Notes: generated by a model not told the origin, from the sequence alone. 64,000 nt of DNA from Cellvibrio sp. pealriver (GCF_001183545.1 NZ_KQ236688.1:1-64000); one strand, 5' to 3'; positions 9,010 through 16,827 are shown, counted from the stretch's first letter. Numbers and translations are program-made.

Positions 9010-9717
9010 ATGATGGAAACGAAACCTTTGCATAAGATACCTCGTGAAACCTTAGAGCATTTATTGTCAGGTATCCCCTTTTTCAAAGTTGTCAGGCAGC
9101 AAGATCTAAAACAATTTGAGTTACTGCTGCAAGCATCACGAGTAGTCTCATATCTACCAGGAGAGGTCGTTTTACAAAAAGGAGAGACAGGAAATTGGCT
9201 CTATTTTTTATTAAAAGGAAAGCTGGCCGTCTATGTTGACCAGGCATTAAAAGGGGATCTCATCAATTACGTGACACCGGGCGAAGTATTTGGCGATTTG
9301 GCCCAGCTGATGGGGCAGGCGCGCACAGCAACAGTTATTGCGGATTCTGGTGCGAAAGAGTCGATGGTGTTAGCTCTGGATTTTAATGTTTTCGGACCAC
9401 TTAATTCGGTAAGTCCCATCTCTCGTCAGACCAAACTTGCATATTATCGGAATACTGCGCACAACTTGCGCTGGAAGCTGGAAGTATATCGCTCGCAACA
9501 TTTACACCATGAGTTGGCCAATAAGCATCGGCAAATCAAGCTGTATGTGGGGCCAAAAGATACCTACGAAGAGCTGGCTTCACTTTACCAACAGTCGCAG
9601 TCGTTAGCGCTTTTGTTGTTGGAGTGGAACAAAGAATTTGGTGTTCTTTCCGCGGATGTATTGACCCAGACAAACGCCTCGCTGATGTCGTCTCCAGGTA
9701 GTCATCAGCTTGGATAG
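9010..9717 (+). CDS. Cyclic-nucleotide-binding domain protein without a DNA-binding domain
   Basis: A 235-residue soluble protein. A cNMP-binding beta-barrel (Crp/PKA-R type) spans about residues 20-140: YLPGEVVLQKGETGNWLYFLLKGKL, then PGEVFGDLAQLMGQARTATVIA in the phosphate-binding-cassette region. The cassette has G-E-x-F-G-D but lacks the canonical R-x-A-x-V order, so ligand binding is uncertain. The C-terminal 90 residues are helical and contain no recognisable helix-turn-helix, so it is unlikely to be a Crp-type transcription factor. The start is one of two consecutive ATGs after GGGTAA. A PilZ gene follows 75 nt downstream on the same strand. Confidence 0.75.
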   Translation: MMETKPLHKIPRETLEHLLSGIPFFKVVRQQDLKQFELLLQASRVVSYLPGEVVLQKGETGNWLYFLLKGKLAVYVDQALKGDLINYVTPGEVFGDLAQLMGQARTATVIADSGAKESMVLALDFNVFGPLNSVSPISRQTKLAYYRNTAHNLRWKLEVYRSQHLHHELANKHRQIKLYVGPKDTYEELASLYQQSQSLALLLLEWNKEFGVLSADVLTQTNASLMSSPGSHQLG

Positions 9718-9792
9718 CAACATATAAAGCATTTGTTTTTTCTGCTGCTACACTTTCTAAAATAACATCCAATAATTGGTGCAGCCCTCATA

Positions 9793-10467
9793 ATGAGATT
9801 CGAAGAATTAAAGCTGGCTTACGGTTATCCGTTGCAATTACAAACGACCTCTGCATCGGGTCAGCCAGAGCGTTTTTCTTGCCGACTCATTGGTTGCTTG
9901 CCTGGGCGCAGTGTTCTTTTATCTGTACCCAAGCAGGCTGGAAAATTACTTAAGTTCAGACCCGGCCAAAAAATCGTGGTTCGTTTGATGATTGATAATG
10001 GTATCGGTATCTTTGCCAGTATTGTCGAGATCCAGACCCAAGAGCCATATCCCATTCTGCATTTGAGCTATCCAGAATCAGTTACCTTTAAAGGTATCCG
10101 CAATGCGACCCGTGTTGCTGTTCGCGAAAAAATGACAATCGTGAATATCAGTATGGAAATAAAACCTTCAACCACAGGTTTTATTTCCGATATTAGCATC
10201 AGCGGTGCACGTATCGAGTTGGGAGACGATATTGCTGAGATAGGAGATATTCTTGAGCTTAGGGCTCATGTAGATATTCGTGGTATAGCGAAGGAATTAG
10301 TCTTGGTTGGTGCTATTCGCTCGCGAGTAGATCCAACTGATAATCTGGATGATGGTGTTTTGGTAAGTTACGGATTGGAATTTGTCGAGCAGACTGATGA
10401 TCAGCGTTTGATAATGTATGCCTATGTGTTTAATCAAATGGCGCTCCAAGAGCACCCAAGCAATTGA
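9793..10467 (+). CDS. PilZ-domain c-di-GMP-binding protein, YcgR-like
   Basis: A 224-residue protein with the two-domain layout of YcgR-type flagellar brake proteins. An N-terminal beta-rich YcgR-like domain (about 1-98) is followed by a PilZ domain (about 100-215). The c-di-GMP-binding motifs are RNATR (103-107, followed by VAVR) and DISISG (133-138), matching the RxxxR and D/NxSxxG signatures. It would sense c-di-GMP and alter motility or surface behaviour, but the partner is unknown. It lies 75 nt after a cyclic-nucleotide-binding gene. An IS3-family element is inserted 15 nt downstream of its stop codon, where a terminator or further operon gene might once have been. Confidence 0.85.
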   Translation: MRFEELKLAYGYPLQLQTTSASGQPERFSCRLIGCLPGRSVLLSVPKQAGKLLKFRPGQKIVVRLMIDNGIGIFASIVEIQTQEPYPILHLSYPESVTFKGIRNATRVAVREKMTIVNISMEIKPSTTGFISDISISGARIELGDDIAEIGDILELRAHVDIRGIAKELVLVGAIRSRVDPTDNLDDGVLVSYGLEFVEQTDDQRLIMYAYVFNQMALQEHPSN

Positions 10468-10482
10468 GTTTGAAGAAATAAG

Positions 10483-10508
10483 TGTCCAGTCCTGAAATAA
10501 GTTGACAC
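10483..10508. repeat. Terminal inverted repeat of the IS3 element, left in the window (orfB end)
   Basis: Begins TGTCCAGTCCTG and ends AGTTGACAC. It pairs with 11749-11774. Confidence 0.9.
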
Positions 10509-10512
10509 TGAT

Positions 10513-11346
10513 TTATCCAAACGCCCGATGCACCTCATCGGGCGTTTTGTATTCTAGGGATAGATGCGGACGACGTTCGTTGTAGATCCGAATCGACTCG
10601 GCCACCATCACTTTTGCTTCTGCAAGATCCCTGGGTTTCCTTATCAAAAACTCACTTTTCAAAATACCATTCACACGCTCTGCCAGCGCATTTTGATAGC
10701 AGTCGTAACCATCCGTCATCGAACAATGAACACCGTATTGATAATGCAATTTCTGGTATTGCGCTGAACAATACTGAATACCCCGATCTGAATGGTGGAT
10801 GAGCTCATCACCACTGCGTCGCTGCTGTAGTGCTTGTTTATACGCACCGATTACTGACTCAGCCTTCAGATTGTCATGGACGCAATGCCCCACAATCTTG
10901 CGCGAATAGGCATCGGTCACCAAACTCAAATAGGCCTCGCCCTGATGCACGGGTAAATAGGTAATGTCAGCCACCCAAACATGTTCTGGTCGTTGCGGAA
11001 TCACTTGATGTTCACCAGGCTTCAGAAGATTGGGATGTTTGCGAAAGCGATGATGGCTGTGCGTTGTTTTGTGATAAGCCCGCTTGGTGGGAACCAGCAG
11101 GCGATGTTCGCGCAGCAAAGCAAACAGTCGATCTCGCCCCACAACCAATGCGGATTGTTGTAACAAGCGCTGTAGTTTGCGCGTTCCGATGCAGGGTTGT
11201 AATGCACGTTCACGCTGCACCGCATCAAGGAGTATCTGCGTGTGCACTTCTCGTTGTCGCACCCGCTTACATTGTTGATACCAGGCTTGCCGACTGATGC
11301 CGAGTAGCTGGCAACCACGGACAACGGATAAACCCGCTAACGTTTT
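10513..11346 (-). CDS. IS3-family transposase OrfB (DDE integrase, frameshift-expressed)
   Basis: An rve-type DDE catalytic domain. The three acidic residues lie in VADITYL, HHSDRGIQY and ALAERVNGILKSEF; HTH_21-type sequence (GTRKLQRLL) precedes them. The conventional start would be a GTG at 11262. The frame is open further upstream to 11346 and encodes the family-typical LLGISRQAWYQQ stretch, so translation most likely enters by a -1 frameshift from orfA at AAAA (11343-11346). The fused OrfAB protein would be the active transposase. The C-terminus ends in a normal Y-x-T-P-D-E-V motif, so there is no sign of truncation. Confidence 0.9.
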   Translation of the reverse strand, partial: KTLAGLSVVRGCQLLGISRQAWYQQCKRVRQREVHTQILLDAVQRERALQPCIGTRKLQRLLQQSALVVGRDRLFALLREHRLLVPTKRAYHKTTHSHHRFRKHPNLLKPGEHQVIPQRPEHVWVADITYLPVHQGEAYLSLVTDAYSRKIVGHCVHDNLKAESVIGAYKQALQQRRSGDELIHHSDRGIQYCSAQYQKLHYQYGVHCSMTDGYDCYQNALAERVNGILKSEFLIRKPRDLAEAKVMVAESIRIYNERRPHLSLEYKTPDEVHRAFG

Positions 11347-11720
11347 CGTTTGGATGATGTTCCGTGCGGCTTTTTTACCACGCTGACTCCATAGTCGCGC
11401 TTGAGTACATCAACCACCGCTTCGAAAAAATCCGCTTTTTGTTGGGTTAGAGCGAGCTGCTGTTCCAGTTCTTTGATGCGCTGTTCTGGCGTTTGAGGGC
11501 GAGGATTATCGGACATGAGGAGGCCTTTTGCTGGTAAACCTAATGACCAATCCAGTTGACCATGCTTGCGCAGCCAACACAAGACTGTAGATCTGCCTTG
11601 TATACCGTAGCGAGACTGGGCTTGTTTATAAGTCATCTCTCCTTTTTCGATTTGATCGACAAGAGCCAATTTAAAGGCGAGAGAGTAATCACGCTGGGTG
11701 CGTTTAATAACGGGATTCAT
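11337..11720 (-). CDS. IS3-family transposase OrfA (HTH protein)
   Basis: A 127-residue protein with an N-terminal helix-turn-helix (RDYSLAFKLALVDQIEKGEM to WLRKHG, about residues 8-55) that binds the element's ends. A leucine-zipper-like coiled coil follows (EQRIKELEQQLALTQQKADFF, about 78-98) and would mediate multimerisation. It ends ...SSKRKR, and its last codons overlap the orfB frame at the CGA AAA CGT slippage site. Full length for an IS3 OrfA. Confidence 0.9.
   Translation of the reverse strand: MNPVIKRTQRDYSLAFKLALVDQIEKGEMTYKQAQSRYGIQGRSTVLCWLRKHGQLDWSLGLPAKGLLMSDNPRPQTPEQRIKELEQQLALTQQKADFFEAVVDVLKRDYGVSVVKKPHGTSSKRKR
11343..11346 (-). other. Probable -1 ribosomal frameshift site joining orfA and orfB
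   Basis: The minus strand reads CGA AAA CGT TAG in the orfA frame. Slipping back one base on the A4 run gives AAA ACG TTA and enters the open orfB frame, placing the shift two codons before the orfA stop. Confidence 0.6.
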
Positions 11721-11748
11721 AACACTTTCCTCAGTAGAGAGTAGAAAA

Positions 11749-11774
11749 GTGTCAACTTTATTCAGGACGAGTCA
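11749..11774. repeat. Terminal inverted repeat of the IS3 element, right in the window (orfA end)
   Basis: Begins GTGTCAACTTTATT and ends GAGTCA. It is followed by the second AAG of the target duplication. Confidence 0.9.
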
Positions 11775-11784
11775 AAGCAAATAA

Positions 11785-11808
11785 AAAAGGCACCCTGGGG
11801 TGCCTTTT
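11785..11808 (-). terminator. Terminator of the histone-like gene
   Basis: A 10-bp stem (AAAAGGCACC with GGTGCCTTTT, 4-nt loop) is followed on the minus strand by a T-rich tail. The IS element lies immediately beyond it. Confidence 0.8.
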
Positions 11809-11825
11809 CTATTTCATGCCAGTAA

Positions 11826-12716
11826 TTAAGCAGCTGTTGGAGCAGCAGCTTTTGGCTTACGGCCACGTTTAGCTGGTGCTGATGCAGCAGGCTTTTTAGC
11901 AGCAGGTGCTTTTTTAGCTACCGCTTTTTTGGCAGCAGGCTTTTTAGCAGCAGGCGCTTTTTTAGCTACCGCTTTCTTGGCAGCAGGTTTTTTAGCGGCA
12001 GGCGCTTTCTTAGCTACTGCTTTCTTCGCGGCAGGTTTTTTCGCCGCTACTTTAGCTTTAGCCGCTTGCTTTTTTGCTGCTGCTTTAGCTTTAGCTGCTG
12101 CTTTCTTGGCTGCTGCTTTAGCTTTCAGCGCTGCTTTTCTATCAGCAATTTTCTTTTTCAGAGCTGCTTTCTTTGCAGCTGCCTTAGCCTTAGCCGCTTG
12201 TTTTTTCGCTGCTAATTTAGCTTTGGCTGCGGCTTTTTTTGCTGCCAGCTTGGCTTTGGCTGCAGCTTTTTTCTCTGCGGCTTTAGCTTTTACTGCAGCT
12301 TTTTTAGATGAAGCTTTCAGGCGTTTGGCAACTGCAGCTTCTGCTTTTGCAACAGCTTTGTCGTGAGCAGCTGCAAGCTTGGCTGCAGCTTTAGCTGCAG
12401 CGGCAGCTTTCTTGGCGCTAGCAACAGCAGCTTTAGCAGCAGCAGCATCTTTTTTGGCAGCTGCAACAGCGGCTTTAGCAGCAGCAACTTGTTTAGCAGA
12501 GCCAGGGGTTTTCTTTTTAGCAGCAGCGGTCAGCTTGCTTTGAGCAGCTTTCAATGCAGCAGCTGCTTTTGCAGCGTCTTTAACTAAACCAGCAACAGCT
12601 TTAACTGCGTCAGCTGCCTGAGCTGCACGAGCTTTTGACAGTTGGGTTTTCAGTTGGGCTAATTGCTGTTCCAAACTTGCAACAGTATTAACAGCGGTTT
12701 GTTTACGTGCAGCCAT
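11826..12716 (-). CDS. Histone H1-like Lys/Ala-rich DNA-binding protein
   Basis: A 296-residue protein made almost entirely of Ala and Lys. An N-terminal predicted coiled coil (about residues 12-40, LEQQLAQLKTQLSKA) precedes long A/K-rich helical tracts. Three tandem 16-residue repeats (KKPAAKKAVAKKAPAA, about residues 225-275) follow. The tail contains KRGRKPKA, close to an AT-hook core. Similar low-complexity proteins (AlgP of Pseudomonas, chlamydial Hc1/Hc2) bind DNA non-specifically through lysine and compact the nucleoid. AAGGAAG lies before the ATG. The opposite strand has a long open frame only because of the repetitive codons. The family assignment is by composition, since the N-terminus is not recognisably AlgP. 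Confidence 0.8.
   Translation of the reverse strand: MAARKQTAVNTVASLEQQLAQLKTQLSKARAAQAADAVKAVAGLVKDAAKAAAALKAAQSKLTAAAKKKTPGSAKQVAAAKAAVAAAKKDAAAAKAAVASAKKAAAAAKAAAKLAAAHDKAVAKAEAAVAKRLKASSKKAAVKAKAAEKKAAAKAKLAAKKAAAKAKLAAKKQAAKAKAAAKKAALKKKIADRKAALKAKAAAKKAAAKAKAAAKKQAAKAKVAAKKPAAKKAVAKKAPAAKKPAAKKAVAKKAPAAKKPAAKKAVAKKAPAAKKPAASAPAKRGRKPKAAAPTAA
11890..12045. repeat. Tandem 48-bp coding repeats in the histone-like gene
   Basis: About three near-identical 48-bp units encode the 16-residue repeat KKPAAKKAVAKKAPAA. Units differ mostly by synonymous changes. Tandem in-frame repeats of this kind can change copy number by slippage. Confidence 0.75.
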
Positions 12717-14234
12717 GGTGTGCTTCCTTTATAGTTTTCGAAAAGTCGTAAATGGATTAAAAAGTCCAACATGTATAAGTTAAAACTTTATTAAAAAAAT
12801 TCAAGTTTTTTGCGCAAAATACTCAATAAAAATGCGTTTTTTTGACGGTTTTTAGTAAAAAAATGTGTTTTTCTGAGCTTTTGGGAAAGTTTTTCCATTT
12901 CTTTTTATCAATCACTGAAAAACACATATGAGTTTCATCTGGTTTTACCGATGGATGTGCAGGTGATTTTTAATTTTAAATTGCACTTTTATGTATTCGG
13001 TTAGTCGGAAAAGTTGTTCTTTAGCTTCGTAGCTTACATCTCCTTACAGCGCTTAATCTTCATGACGTATTACGTTTTGGGTGTTGCGTTTATGGTTTCT
13101 ACCCGTCTTACGGAGGGCACAAAAGGAGATTTTTCTACGTAGGTAGAAAAATTGTCGTTGGCTGAATGCTGCTTTGGTCTTTTTGTTTGGGTTTGAATGG
13201 TGATGGTTTGCTGCATTAAATCTCCCGCCTTGATCAGAGCGAGATAGTTTTATGATTTCCTGCGGAGAAAGCTGACTCATTCGATGCGTATATTGTGTTT
13301 GGAGGTGAGGAGCGGATCGAGCACATCTCTATTACATGAGTTGAGGCGGTGTTTAACCGTTAATGTCCATTGGTTTGAGGTGTTTAATCTTCTGCTTAGG
13401 CAGAGTCAGGGCGTGTTGATTCGTTATAGACGCTCGAAAACAAATTTACCGCCAGCGTTTGCCTTGAGTAATTACGGCGAACAAATTGGTTGCGGGTGGT
13501 TTGTCTTTTGGAGCGTAAAAGAGAGGCATGTATTCGTTGTTTATCATCGTAATGTTTGTGAAAAATTGTCTGGGACTATTCAGAAGTGATGATTTGATTT
13601 TACGGTAAAGATGCAAGGCCTTTTTCTGTATGGTCAGTGTGCCGATTATTGGAGTTGAAAATAATTGTCTCGCCGATGCTTTTTTTGTATTGGACGGTGG
13701 ATCTACGATAAGAAAATTATTCCCGCCTCATGCAGCTTATTGGTTTGATTGGGGGGCTTTGGTTTTATTGTTGTATTTGCTAGTCCTGCTCCTGGTATTC
13801 GATTTATTAGCAAGGAGGATCTCTCATTCAGAGTATTTTTATTGTGAGAGCTGAGATCGTTAATTCTTTAAGTTAACGTTTTGCTCGGTGTCAGGTGTGG
13901 CTTTGATGATTCTCTGTAAAAGCTTCGATAAAGATTGTTAGGGTTGCCTGAGGGGGCTTCAGCCGGTGGTTATTTTTCTGTATTGGGCTGAATGAGGTAT
14001 GAGTTTCGGTTGATAGTGAAGGGGTGACTGATTATTGACGGATTTGATGCCCTTCGGTACCTGTAATGCGGCAGGCTCAAGAAATGAACATTCGCCCGTA
14101 TGGGGTTGAATATTTCACGTAAATTCCTGTGGTGCGGGGCGATAAAGGTTGGTTTTTGTTTTGGCAAAACTGCTAGAATTGGTGTTTTACCCCCCTAGAC
14201 TGACTAATAACGTTTAACACGAGGAGTACCCACA
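12717..14234. other. 1.5-kb region with no convincing gene
   Basis: Between the histone-like gene and the exbD gene no open frame shows a family match or a good ribosome-binding site. The first 330 bases are very AT-rich and probably hold the histone-like gene's promoter. The rest is rich in T and G on the plus strand. Short frames at 13053-13280 (minus), 13284-13589 (plus) and 13630-13854 (plus) exist. Hairpins occur at 13132-13151 (TTTTTCTAC/GTAGAAAAA arms) and near 13820-13851 (CTCTCA/TGAGAG). It may be decayed DNA, untranslated RNA or lineage-specific sequence. Confidence 0.6.
13630..13854 (+). CDS. Possible small membrane protein (doubtful)
   Basis: A 74-residue frame whose residues about 40-60 form a strongly hydrophobic Leu/Val segment followed by LARRIS, consistent with a single transmembrane helix. 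No ribosome-binding site or family match is visible, and the surrounding region is gene-poor. It could be a chance frame; it is listed only because the hydrophobic helix with a positively charged flank is protein-like. Confidence 0.18.
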   Translation: MVSVPIIGVENNCLADAFFVLDGGSTIRKLFPPHAAYWFDWGALVLLLYLLVLLLVFDLLARRISHSEYFYCES

Positions 14235-14657
14235 GTGAGCCGCAGAAAAAAAGGCCAAGCCGGTGATGATGGTAATGAAATTGACTTGACCCCCATGCTT
14301 GACGTGGTGTTCATCATGCTGATTTTCTTTATCGTAACTGCATCTTTCGTTAAAGAAGCCGGTTTTAACCCTAATGTGCCGGAAAAGAACGATAACCCTC
14401 CTCCAGAGAATGCTGATCCGAACATTCTGGTGCGTATCTCGCCTGATGACCAAATCTGGTTGATGGAAAAAGAAGGGGAGCGCCGTGTTGATGCACGTTC
14501 TGTTCGTTCAAATATTGAGCGTTTGCGTGCAGAGCTACCAAAAGCTGCGGTCATTATTCAGGCTAGCGGCCGTGCCAGTACTGGCACCTATGTTGTAGTG
14601 GCAGATGCTGCCCGTGAAGCCAAGGCACCCAACGTGGTACTGGTTCCAATAGAGTAA
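14235..14657 (+). CDS. exbD: ExbD/TolR-family biopolymer transport protein
   Basis: A 140-residue inner-membrane protein: a short cytoplasmic N-terminus, one transmembrane helix (about residues 20-40) and a periplasmic domain (about 60-140). Asp23 in LTPMLDVVFIMLIFF is the conserved protonatable Asp of ExbD/TolR proton channels. The start is a GTG, fixed by the strong GAGGAG site at 14221-14226. ExbD normally works with ExbB and TonB, but no exbB, tolQ or tonB gene is adjacent; the partner must lie outside the window. The gene is monocistronic, with its own terminator. Confidence 0.88.
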   Translation: MSRRKKGQAGDDGNEIDLTPMLDVVFIMLIFFIVTASFVKEAGFNPNVPEKNDNPPPENADPNILVRISPDDQIWLMEKEGERRVDARSVRSNIERLRAELPKAAVIIQASGRASTGTYVVVADAAREAKAPNVVLVPIE

Positions 14658-14675
14658 TTATCCCCACCTGGGACT

Positions 14676-14709
14676 AAAAAGCCGCTTGGTTGCCCAAGCG
14701 GCTTTTTTT
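14676..14709 (+). terminator. Terminator after exbD
   Basis: A 9-bp GC-rich stem (GCCGCTTGG 14681-14689 with 14694-14702, 4-nt loop) extended by A/T pairs and followed by seven T. It may also serve the convergent minus-strand gene. Confidence 0.88.
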
Positions 14710-14738
14710 ATGCCTGATGGATGGTTGGATGTGAGGGG

Positions 14739-15263
14739 TTAAAATTCGTATTCCTGCCGTACGTACTTTTTGGGGAGCTTGCTATGGCGATGGCGGTCCG
14801 CACTAAAATGATCGTGCAAGTGGGATTGCATCAGTTGCACGAAGTCGGGCTGCTTCAGGCGAATCAAATGACGATGATCTCCCGCTTCTACATAGACTTC
14901 TTCTACGCCCAATAATTCTTCATCCCATATAACATCCAAACCATACGCTTCACCTAAAGCGGGTATTGCCCCTTCGGCACAGTCTTTAAAAATTTCTGCC
15001 AGCTCTTCCTCTTCGACCAATTCCATATGTCGGTCAAAAATTTGATTGAGTGTATGTCGAAGAATTTTGTTGCGTGAAGGTAATACACAAAGTGTGTAGT
15101 GAAAATCTTCATCGCGTAAGAGAACGCCTTTTGCGAGACAGTGATCATCGATTCGTGCAACACGTGCAGTGTTGTAAGAACCTTCGCAATAGTCATGTTC
15201 CAGTAGCGTGAAGTCGATTTGCTTTGCTTTTAAATATTTTTCTACTGTTGCAGCGACACCCAT
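14739..15263 (-). CDS. YbaK/ProX-type aminoacyl-tRNA deacylase domain protein
   Basis: A 174-residue soluble protein. Residues about 5-150 correspond to the YbaK/prolyl-tRNA synthetase-associated editing domain, recognisable from VEKYLKAKQIDFTLLEH, LAKGVLLRDEDFHYTLCVLP and the glycine-containing EGAIPALGEAYGL segment. The lysine of AKGVLLRD corresponds to the conserved editing-site Lys. Such stand-alone domains hydrolyse mischarged tRNA (for example Cys- or Ala-tRNAPro); the specificity here cannot be read from sequence. The C-terminal 25 residues are a basic, His-rich tail (HDHFSADRHRHSKLPKKY) not typical of the family. Confidence 0.78.
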   Translation of the reverse strand: MGVAATVEKYLKAKQIDFTLLEHDYCEGSYNTARVARIDDHCLAKGVLLRDEDFHYTLCVLPSRNKILRHTLNQIFDRHMELVEEEELAEIFKDCAEGAIPALGEAYGLDVIWDEELLGVEEVYVEAGDHRHLIRLKQPDFVQLMQSHLHDHFSADRHRHSKLPKKYVRQEYEF

Positions 15264-15419
15264 ACAAATATCTCCTATGGCGATAGCGCAGAGAAAAGGG
15301 TTTGATTTTATTTAAAGCATTACTCTCTTTTTTGGGTGATGGTTAATAGTTGAAAAAAATTTATATAAAGGTAAAAAACCTCTACTTATTCGAGTATAGA
15401 AAGGATTTTGATAAATGCG

Positions 15420-15461
15420 CCAAGTGTTTTGGAATTAATCCTGAGTTATTAGAACACTTGG
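15420..15461. repeat. 9-bp inverted repeat upstream of the YbaK-type gene
   Basis: CCAAGTGTT (15420-15428) and AACACTTGG (15453-15461) are perfect inverse copies 24 nt apart. They could be a regulatory site or an RNA hairpin; no T run follows. Confidence 0.4.
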
Positions 15462-15498
15462 TTGTGAAGCTTTTTGCAAGATGAAAGGCAGAAAAGCA

Positions 15499-15524
15499 AA
15501 AAGCCGCTGATGACAGCGGCTTTT
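15499..15524 (-). terminator. Terminator of the aminotransferase gene
   Basis: An 11-bp perfect stem (AAAAGCCGCTG at 15499-15509 with 15514-15524) lies 20 nt past the stop codon, with a short U tract on the minus strand. Confidence 0.8.
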
Positions 15525-15543
15525 GTGTGCGGTGACTAAGATA

Positions 15544-16827
15544 TTAGCCTATGTTGGCAAGCTGCTGTTTTACTGATGCCAATTTCACGCAGGTGACAAA
15601 TACTTCCATTGCGCCGACAACTTCCGGCACAGTGGGAACCGAAGGTGCGATACGAATATTGCGGTCTTCGGGGTCTTTGCCGTAGGGGTAGGTTGCGCCG
15701 GCAGGAGTTAACTTCACACCGGCTTCTGCAGCAAGGCGCACGGTTTCTTTTGCGCAGCCTTTGCGGGTATCAAAAGAAACAAAATAACCGCCGACAGGTT
15801 TTTCCCATGCACCTAAATCGGTGCCATCAAATGCACTGCTCAATGCGCTGAGCACAGCCTCAAAACGTGGATTCAACAATGCAGCATGTTTCTCCATATG
15901 CGCCATCAATGCTTCTTTATTGGGGAGCAAACGCGTGTGGCGGATTTGGTTTACTTTGTCCGGCCCAATGGTGCAACTGTTCAAAAACTTTTTGAAACCG
16001 GCCAAGTTGGCTGCGCTGGCAGCAACAAACGCAACACCTGAGCCCGCGTGGGTAATTTTGGATGTTGATGCGAATTGCACGACAGAATCTTCGGTGCCGT
16101 TGCGACGTGTTGCCTCCAAAATGCTGGCGAGTTGCGGTGCATTTGGAATCAAGTCATGTACTGAATAAGCGTTATCCCAGAATACACGGAAGTTCGCGCT
16201 GGCGATTTGGCCGAGTTTGGCGATACGCTCTACGGTTTCATCGCTGTACACAACACCGGTTGGGTTTGAGTATTTGGGTACGCACCACATGCCTTTAATA
16301 GAGCTGTCAGCTTTGATCAAAGCCTCGACGGCATCCATGTCCGGGCCGGTAGAGGTCATGGCAACGTTGATCATTTTGATGCCGAGTTGCTCGCACACTG
16401 TGTAGTGACGGTCGTATCCCGGTACTGGGCAAATGAACTTGACTTCACCTTCGTTTTTCCAGGCGCTTGCGCTGTCTTTCAAACCAAATTGATATGCAGT
16501 CAGCATCACCTGAAACATCAAGGTCAAACTGGAGTTGCCGCCGACCAGTACATTGGCAGGCTCAACACCCATGATATGCGCACCCAATTGTTTGGCTTCT
16601 GGCAGGCCGTCCAATCCACCGTAGTTGCGGGTATCGGTACCATCGGCTGCAATGTAGTCGCCTTTCAAGAATCCATCGAGTGCATCGGAAAGATTCAATT
16701 GCTCGGCGGATGGCTTGCCGCGGGTTAAGTCGAGGTTGAGTTTTTTAGCGAGGATAGCCTGGTATTGGGCGGTCAGTTGGCTTTCCCATTCGCGCAGTTG
16801 AGCTACAGATGCGTTGTCCAGTTGCAA
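15544..16827 (-). CDS. PLP-dependent class I/II aminotransferase (aspartate aminotransferase-like)
   Basis: A 427-residue cytosolic enzyme of fold type I. NYGGLDGLPEAKQLGAHIMGV and VLVGGNSSLTLMFQ belong to the cofactor-binding domain. YSNPTGVVYS is the usual N-P-T-G turn, WDNAYSVHDL holds the pyridine-nitrogen Asp and Tyr, and STSKITHAGSGVAF carries the Schiff-base Lys. The overall pattern matches the subgroup of aspartate aminotransferases first structurally described in Corynebacterium (the Asp_aminotransf family with MocR-like resemblance). It probably exchanges the amino group of aspartate with 2-oxoglutarate, though alanine-type activity cannot be excluded. It is monocistronic with its own terminator. 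Confidence 0.85.
   Translation of the reverse strand: MQLDNASVAQLREWESQLTAQYQAILAKKLNLDLTRGKPSAEQLNLSDALDGFLKGDYIAADGTDTRNYGGLDGLPEAKQLGAHIMGVEPANVLVGGNSSLTLMFQVMLTAYQFGLKDSASAWKNEGEVKFICPVPGYDRHYTVCEQLGIKMINVAMTSTGPDMDAVEALIKADSSIKGMWCVPKYSNPTGVVYSDETVERIAKLGQIASANFRVFWDNAYSVHDLIPNAPQLASILEATRRNGTEDSVVQFASTSKITHAGSGVAFVAASAANLAGFKKFLNSCTIGPDKVNQIRHTRLLPNKEALMAHMEKHAALLNPRFEAVLSALSSAFDGTDLGAWEKPVGGYFVSFDTRKGCAKETVRLAAEAGVKLTPAGATYPYGKDPEDRNIRIAPSVPTVPEVVGAMEVFVTCVKLASVKQQLANIG

Larger units (their letters stand above)
10483..11774 (-). mobile_element. Complete IS3-family insertion sequence (1292 bp)
   Basis: Bounded by 26-bp imperfect inverted repeats at 10483-10508 and 11749-11774 (about 21 of 26 identical, the inner 20 differing at only two positions). 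Immediately outside lie matching AAG trinucleotides (10480-10482 and 11775-11777), the 3-bp target duplication expected for IS3 elements. It carries orfA and orfB on the minus strand, arranged for -1 frameshifting. It looks intact and therefore possibly recent. The insertion lies just beyond the terminator of the histone-like gene and after the PilZ gene, disrupting neither. Confidence 0.93.

Noticed and set aside
11929..12366. 145-residue open frame on the plus strand inside the histone-like gene
   Set aside because: It is the antisense shadow of repetitive Ala/Lys codons, giving an Ala/Phe/Leu-rich translation with no ribosome-binding site.
13053..13280. 75-residue minus-strand frame in the gene-poor region
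   Set aside because: Short, no family resemblance, no convincing start signals.
13284..13589. 101-residue plus-strand frame in the gene-poor region
   Set aside because: No ribosome-binding site, no family resemblance and atypical composition (many Cys, Trp, Arg); likely chance.
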